From positions 124,001 to 188,000 of the forward strand of contig CDRNVI010000067.1 of NCBI GenBank assembly GCA_977017575.1: a DNA stretch of 64,000 nt, read 5' to 3'. Positions 61,592-64,000 of the stretch are shown piece by piece (within the stretch, counting starts at the first letter, position 1; every line of letters starts with the position of its first letter). The DNA is from Paramoeba atlantica (taxonomy: Eukaryota > Discosea). Position numbers and translations under genes: made by a program. The notes under the pieces were generated by a model. It saw only the letters and a list, made by a program, of their open reading frames with translations, was not told the origin of the DNA and did not search any database.

Positions 61592-61935
61592 ATGTTCCTT
61601 AAAAGTGAAGCCACGTATGTTCCTATGTCTTCAGTTTCACGGATTGAAAAGGTAAGGGGCATACATTTGTCACAAGAATATGAGCTCGCAAAGTTTACAA
61701 GAGATGTTGAAAATCCACACGAGTAATGGAGTACTGCTACACCTGCATGTCAGTGGGATGGAGTGAAATGTAATGACTTGAGTTACATGTATGTTCATTG
61801 CTTGGTATGGTCGAAAACTGCGTGAGATATTGCATTGGGAACATTTACCACGATCCGTAAAACGCCTGAATGTTTGCAACAATGCGCTGAGTGGCACTGT
61901 GAATTTTTCTTCATTACCTCGAGGTTTGGAGAGAT
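61592..61935 (+). pseudogene. LRR-family gene, broken and interrupted by repeat X
   Basis: From ATG 61592 it reads MFLKSEATYVPMSSVSRI and the cap start (LSQEYELAKFTRDVENPHE). TAA at 61724-61726 then stands where paralogues have TCA (Ser). Cap and first-LRR coding (CQWDGVKC) follow, then a frame change near 61785, and LRR sequence (SGTVNFSSLPRGLERL) continues until repeat X copy 3 begins at about 61936. It follows directly on the duplicated 3' flank of the 59662 gene, so the two were a tandem pair. Confidence 0.75.
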
Positions 61936-62385
61936 TGTTGGTACCATGTTGGCAGAACGTGGTCCCTATTGCATCCTTTCTTTTCCCGGAAACCGGCATA
62001 CTCTTAACCTTTTATGTCCGTTTCCGGCTGGCGCTAGGACACGAAACTCATCCTTCCGTTGAAGAGGGGCCGCCGCTTCTCACCCATGTGCAGCGCCGTC
62101 AGACGCGCCGAATGCCCCCGCTGGATGGACGCCGGGGAGAGCCTCTCAACGACGCTGTGCAGCCGAAAGGCTTCTTGCAGCCTCTCAACGACGCCCCCGG
62201 CAGTGGAAGTCCAGTGCCCCCTTCACCCCCCATGCGCTGCAGCACCTCCCTTGAGGACCACGCGGCGTGGCCATAGGCCGAATCCCTGCTTACGACCGGC
62301 GTTGAATGCGCTGTAATGGCCGTTGATAATGGTCGCCGTACGACGGCAAAATGCTCTGTCGGCTCGCCCGGTATGAAAGTGAAAC
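61936..62385 (+). mobile_element. GC-rich dispersed repeat X, copy 3
   Basis: Same body and right end as copy 1 (CTCGCCCGGTATGAA), with a slightly different left end and a shorter hairpin loop. It interrupts an LRR pseudogene at nearly the same coding position as copy 1 does at 2071 (just after the SLP of an early LRR), which points to one ancestral insertion copied with the gene or to target preference. Confidence 0.75.
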
Positions 62386-62468
62386 TGAAAGATTTCCAAT
62401 AATGCATGTAGGCTTTGTTTTCAAGTCGTTGTTTGTGCTTCTTCAGTGATTCCAATAGCGTTGTATTG

Positions 62469-62927
62469 CTATCCGTATAGCTCCTTTTCTTTCAGAGACT
62501 TGCAAGTGGTATTCTTATGAGTGTAATAAGTTTGCTTACAGCGACTGTGAAAATCAGCTGCGGAAGCTCGACACACAACGTTGCGTCTCTGGTTAGCGGC
62601 ATCTTTTAAGAAGGATGCAGATCCCTGACGATGATCCATTTCCTTAAAGCACAATTTCGAAGAAGTACTGTGAGCATTCTTGAAATCACACAAGATGTAA
62701 TAAAAATAATAGGACAGATCTCCAAATTTAATTGGGTCCTCAACGTTCCCAGACTGAACTTTCTTCGCATTGCTTGAAATATCCGTGACCTGTCTCATTG
62801 TGGTCAACCTAAATTGGCTTGGTCCATCAGCCACCCGCTGATTAACAGCATCGCGTAGTTCGTTGCTAATACGACGCGCTGCTCGCTTCCGAGACCTTGG
62901 AGTAATATCTGACTCTTCTGTGGTCAT
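62469..62927 (-). CDS. Minus-strand ORF, function unknown
   Basis: 152 residues: a basic N terminus (SRKRAARRISNELRDAVNQR), a mid-region with aromatic and Cys residues (DLSYYFYYILCDFKNAH) and a Cys/His/Lys-rich end (SRCKQTYYTHKNTTC). There is no recognised domain and no paralogue in the window. It is the only sizeable minus-strand ORF not tied to a transposon by motif, and could still be part of one. Confidence 0.3.
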   Translation of the reverse strand: MTTEESDITPRSRKRAARRISNELRDAVNQRVADGPSQFRLTTMRQVTDISSNAKKVQSGNVEDPIKFGDLSYYFYYILCDFKNAHSTSSKLCFKEMDHRQGSASFLKDAANQRRNVVCRASAADFHSRCKQTYYTHKNTTCKSLKEKELYG

Positions 62928-63228
62928 ATTAGGATAGTAACTTGATTAATGAACAGTTTAAAGTAACTAACATTATCACTCCTTCGTAAACGCGCTTGTT
63001 ACCGGTCCCAATCCCGGCATCGCCATATTCGGCGGAGTGCGAGGGTGAAGATTTCAATACATCTATAGCACGATTATAAACATAAGAATATAATTAAACT
63101 ACTCGTTTCTAGTATCCAGTAGAACTACTACATTTAGCTCCATTTAACTAAACAATTTTACACGCCTGCAAATGTCACGCATCAATTCGTTTGGTCCCAG
63201 CCTGGCAATACTCCATTCTCTGTAACGA
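62928..63228. other. Intergenic region
   Basis: Nothing recognisable; AT-rich. Confidence 0.5.
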
Positions 63229-63320
63229 GGCCCATGGGCTCCGTACCCTTCGGGGTACCACCGCCCCATCATTCGTGCTGGGAGGCCCATGGGCTCCGTG
63301 TCCTTCGGGGCACACTTGCC
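63229..63320 (+). repeat. Two tandem units with TTCG-loop hairpins
   Basis: Each unit begins GAGGCCCATGGGCTCC, followed by a hairpin with a TTCG loop: GTACCC/GGGTAC at 63243-63258 and GTGTCC/GGGCAC at 63298-63313. The third stem pair changes from A-T to G-C on both strands, so pairing is kept. C(TTCG)G loops are exceptionally stable in RNA. Confidence 0.7.
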
Positions 63321-64000
63321 GTTGCATTTGCGTTATACATCTTCCTCTCCAGCATGTTTTTTCTAATAAAGTGAAAACAGAATAAAAACAGAAGGGAGAG
63401 GGTGGGAAGTTGTGACGTGCTATGGCATGCCTGGCACCCAGGGCTTGTTCTCGGTAACATGGTGCTTATGAAGGGGTGATAAAGAGGGAGTTGCTATGCC
63501 CCGTCCATGGTATCATGTTCAGGGGAACAACAACTCCCCATTATCTCGGTGTAGTAAACACGCCTTGGCTTGCCTGGCACTACGATTGCCAAAAAAAAAC
63601 TTACATTAGTTCCTTAATCCTAACTTGAGGCATGGTAGCGGGAGTCCTCTCCCTAAGAAGATTTGAAGTTGAAAAATATGGAGTGTTCGGGGGGGGGAAG
63701 GGGGGGAGTATTGTTGGTATGTTATAGATTCTCCCATACGGAAATATCGGGGCAACACCCCGGACGTCCCGGGTTGACGCTGGGAATACGGCTTTTCAGG
63801 ATATCTCGCCTAGTAGGAATATTGATTCAGAAATTCAGACCGACAATAGTGAACGCGTTAATGATTATTCGGCGGAGAAAAAAAAGAAAACTAGAAAACA
63901 AAAAGCAAACGGTTGCTTTGCTTGATGCGTTTATATCCGAATTCTTTGTTAGCGAAGATTCATCATAAATACTGAAGGAACAACTTGGTTTCTTTACATC
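63321..64000. other. Intergenic region to the window end
   Basis: No supportable gene. About 63490-63600 on the minus strand is a relic of the pogo-like N-terminal region (MPGKPRRVYY). The + strand ORF at 63663-63968 has a G-run and a basic stretch but no domain. Confidence 0.4.

Noticed and set aside
1851-61726. A variant genetic code with TAA or TAG as sense codons
   Set aside because: The stops replace Trp, Leu and Ser, not one amino acid, and the long intact genes end normally at TAA, TAG or TGA.
2156-62316. ORFs inside the three copies of repeat X (88, 85 and 161 codons)
   Set aside because: An indel between copies shifts the frame (GTGAAGCGCGTC against GTGCAGCGCCGTC), so the similarity is at DNA level and not coding.
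63663-63968. 101-codon + strand ORF near the window end
   Set aside because: It starts in a poly-G tract and has only a basic stretch; there is no family resemblance and no paralogue.
1-64000. Retrovirus-like, LTR, Polinton or other capsid-bearing elements
   Set aside because: No reverse transcriptase, integrase, protease, capsid, envelope or polymerase B reading frame was recognised, and no long terminal direct repeats.

Overview
Eukaryotic nuclear DNA, most likely from a unicellular eukaryote (protist or alga). Every host-type gene I can recognise is a single uninterrupted ORF. There are no operons, ribosome binding sites or phage or bacterial mobile genes. Intergenic DNA is AT-rich and packed with cut-and-paste DNA transposon relics (pogo-like, Tc1-like, hAT, candidate Merlin and Harbinger), small TIR elements and tRNA-derived SINEs. 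I cannot name the lineage. Intronless genes, a PPR-like protein and this LRR architecture would suit several protist groups. I saw no reverse transcriptase, integrase, capsid or envelope reading frame.

The main host content is one family of small leucine-rich-repeat proteins, all on the + strand. Each has an N-terminal cap (LPQEYxLxxFI, then NPxxSWxTxTPACxWxGVxC) and 23-residue repeats of the type LPxxLxxLxLxxNxLxGxVDL. One subfamily (4.56, 15.1, 28.4, 30.6, 35.4 and 59.7 kb, plus broken members at 1.7, 13.3 and 61.6 kb) has ordinary C termini. A second (33.5, 36.5, 38.1 and 50.8 kb) shares a distinct C-terminal module, NPQ followed by a terminal C-x-V-x, which reads as a CaaX prenylation box.

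Layout: 0-5.5 kb holds a partial low-complexity gene, a broken LRR gene, a SINE with 13-bp target duplications and an intact LRR gene. 5.8-9.5 kb is a TIR element hosting a pogo-like transposon and a Tc1-like relic. 10.65-27.0 kb is a tandem triplication of a 5.45-kb unit (a helical-repeat organelle-type gene plus two LRR genes) with GGCA microhomology at its breakpoints. 27-39 kb holds six LRR genes separated by SINEs and TIR elements. 40-50 kb is a transposon graveyard, including three TIR elements nested inside one another. 50.8-57.5 kb has a CaaX LRR gene, a possible RNase P subunit gene and a full-looking hAT transposase ORF. 57.9-64 kb has a hAT-type non-autonomous element, a segmental duplicate of the 4.3-5.5 kb LRR region and assorted repeats.

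The most informative signals are these: the microhomology-bounded triplication, which strips the presumed targeting peptide from copies 2 and 3; the LRR subfamily with CaaX ends and two losses of the cap cysteines; a group of TIR elements carrying the same tandem repeat in direct orientation at both ends; two transposon insertions dated by paralogous empty sites inside the window; and hairpins with compensatory changes in GC-rich repeats.
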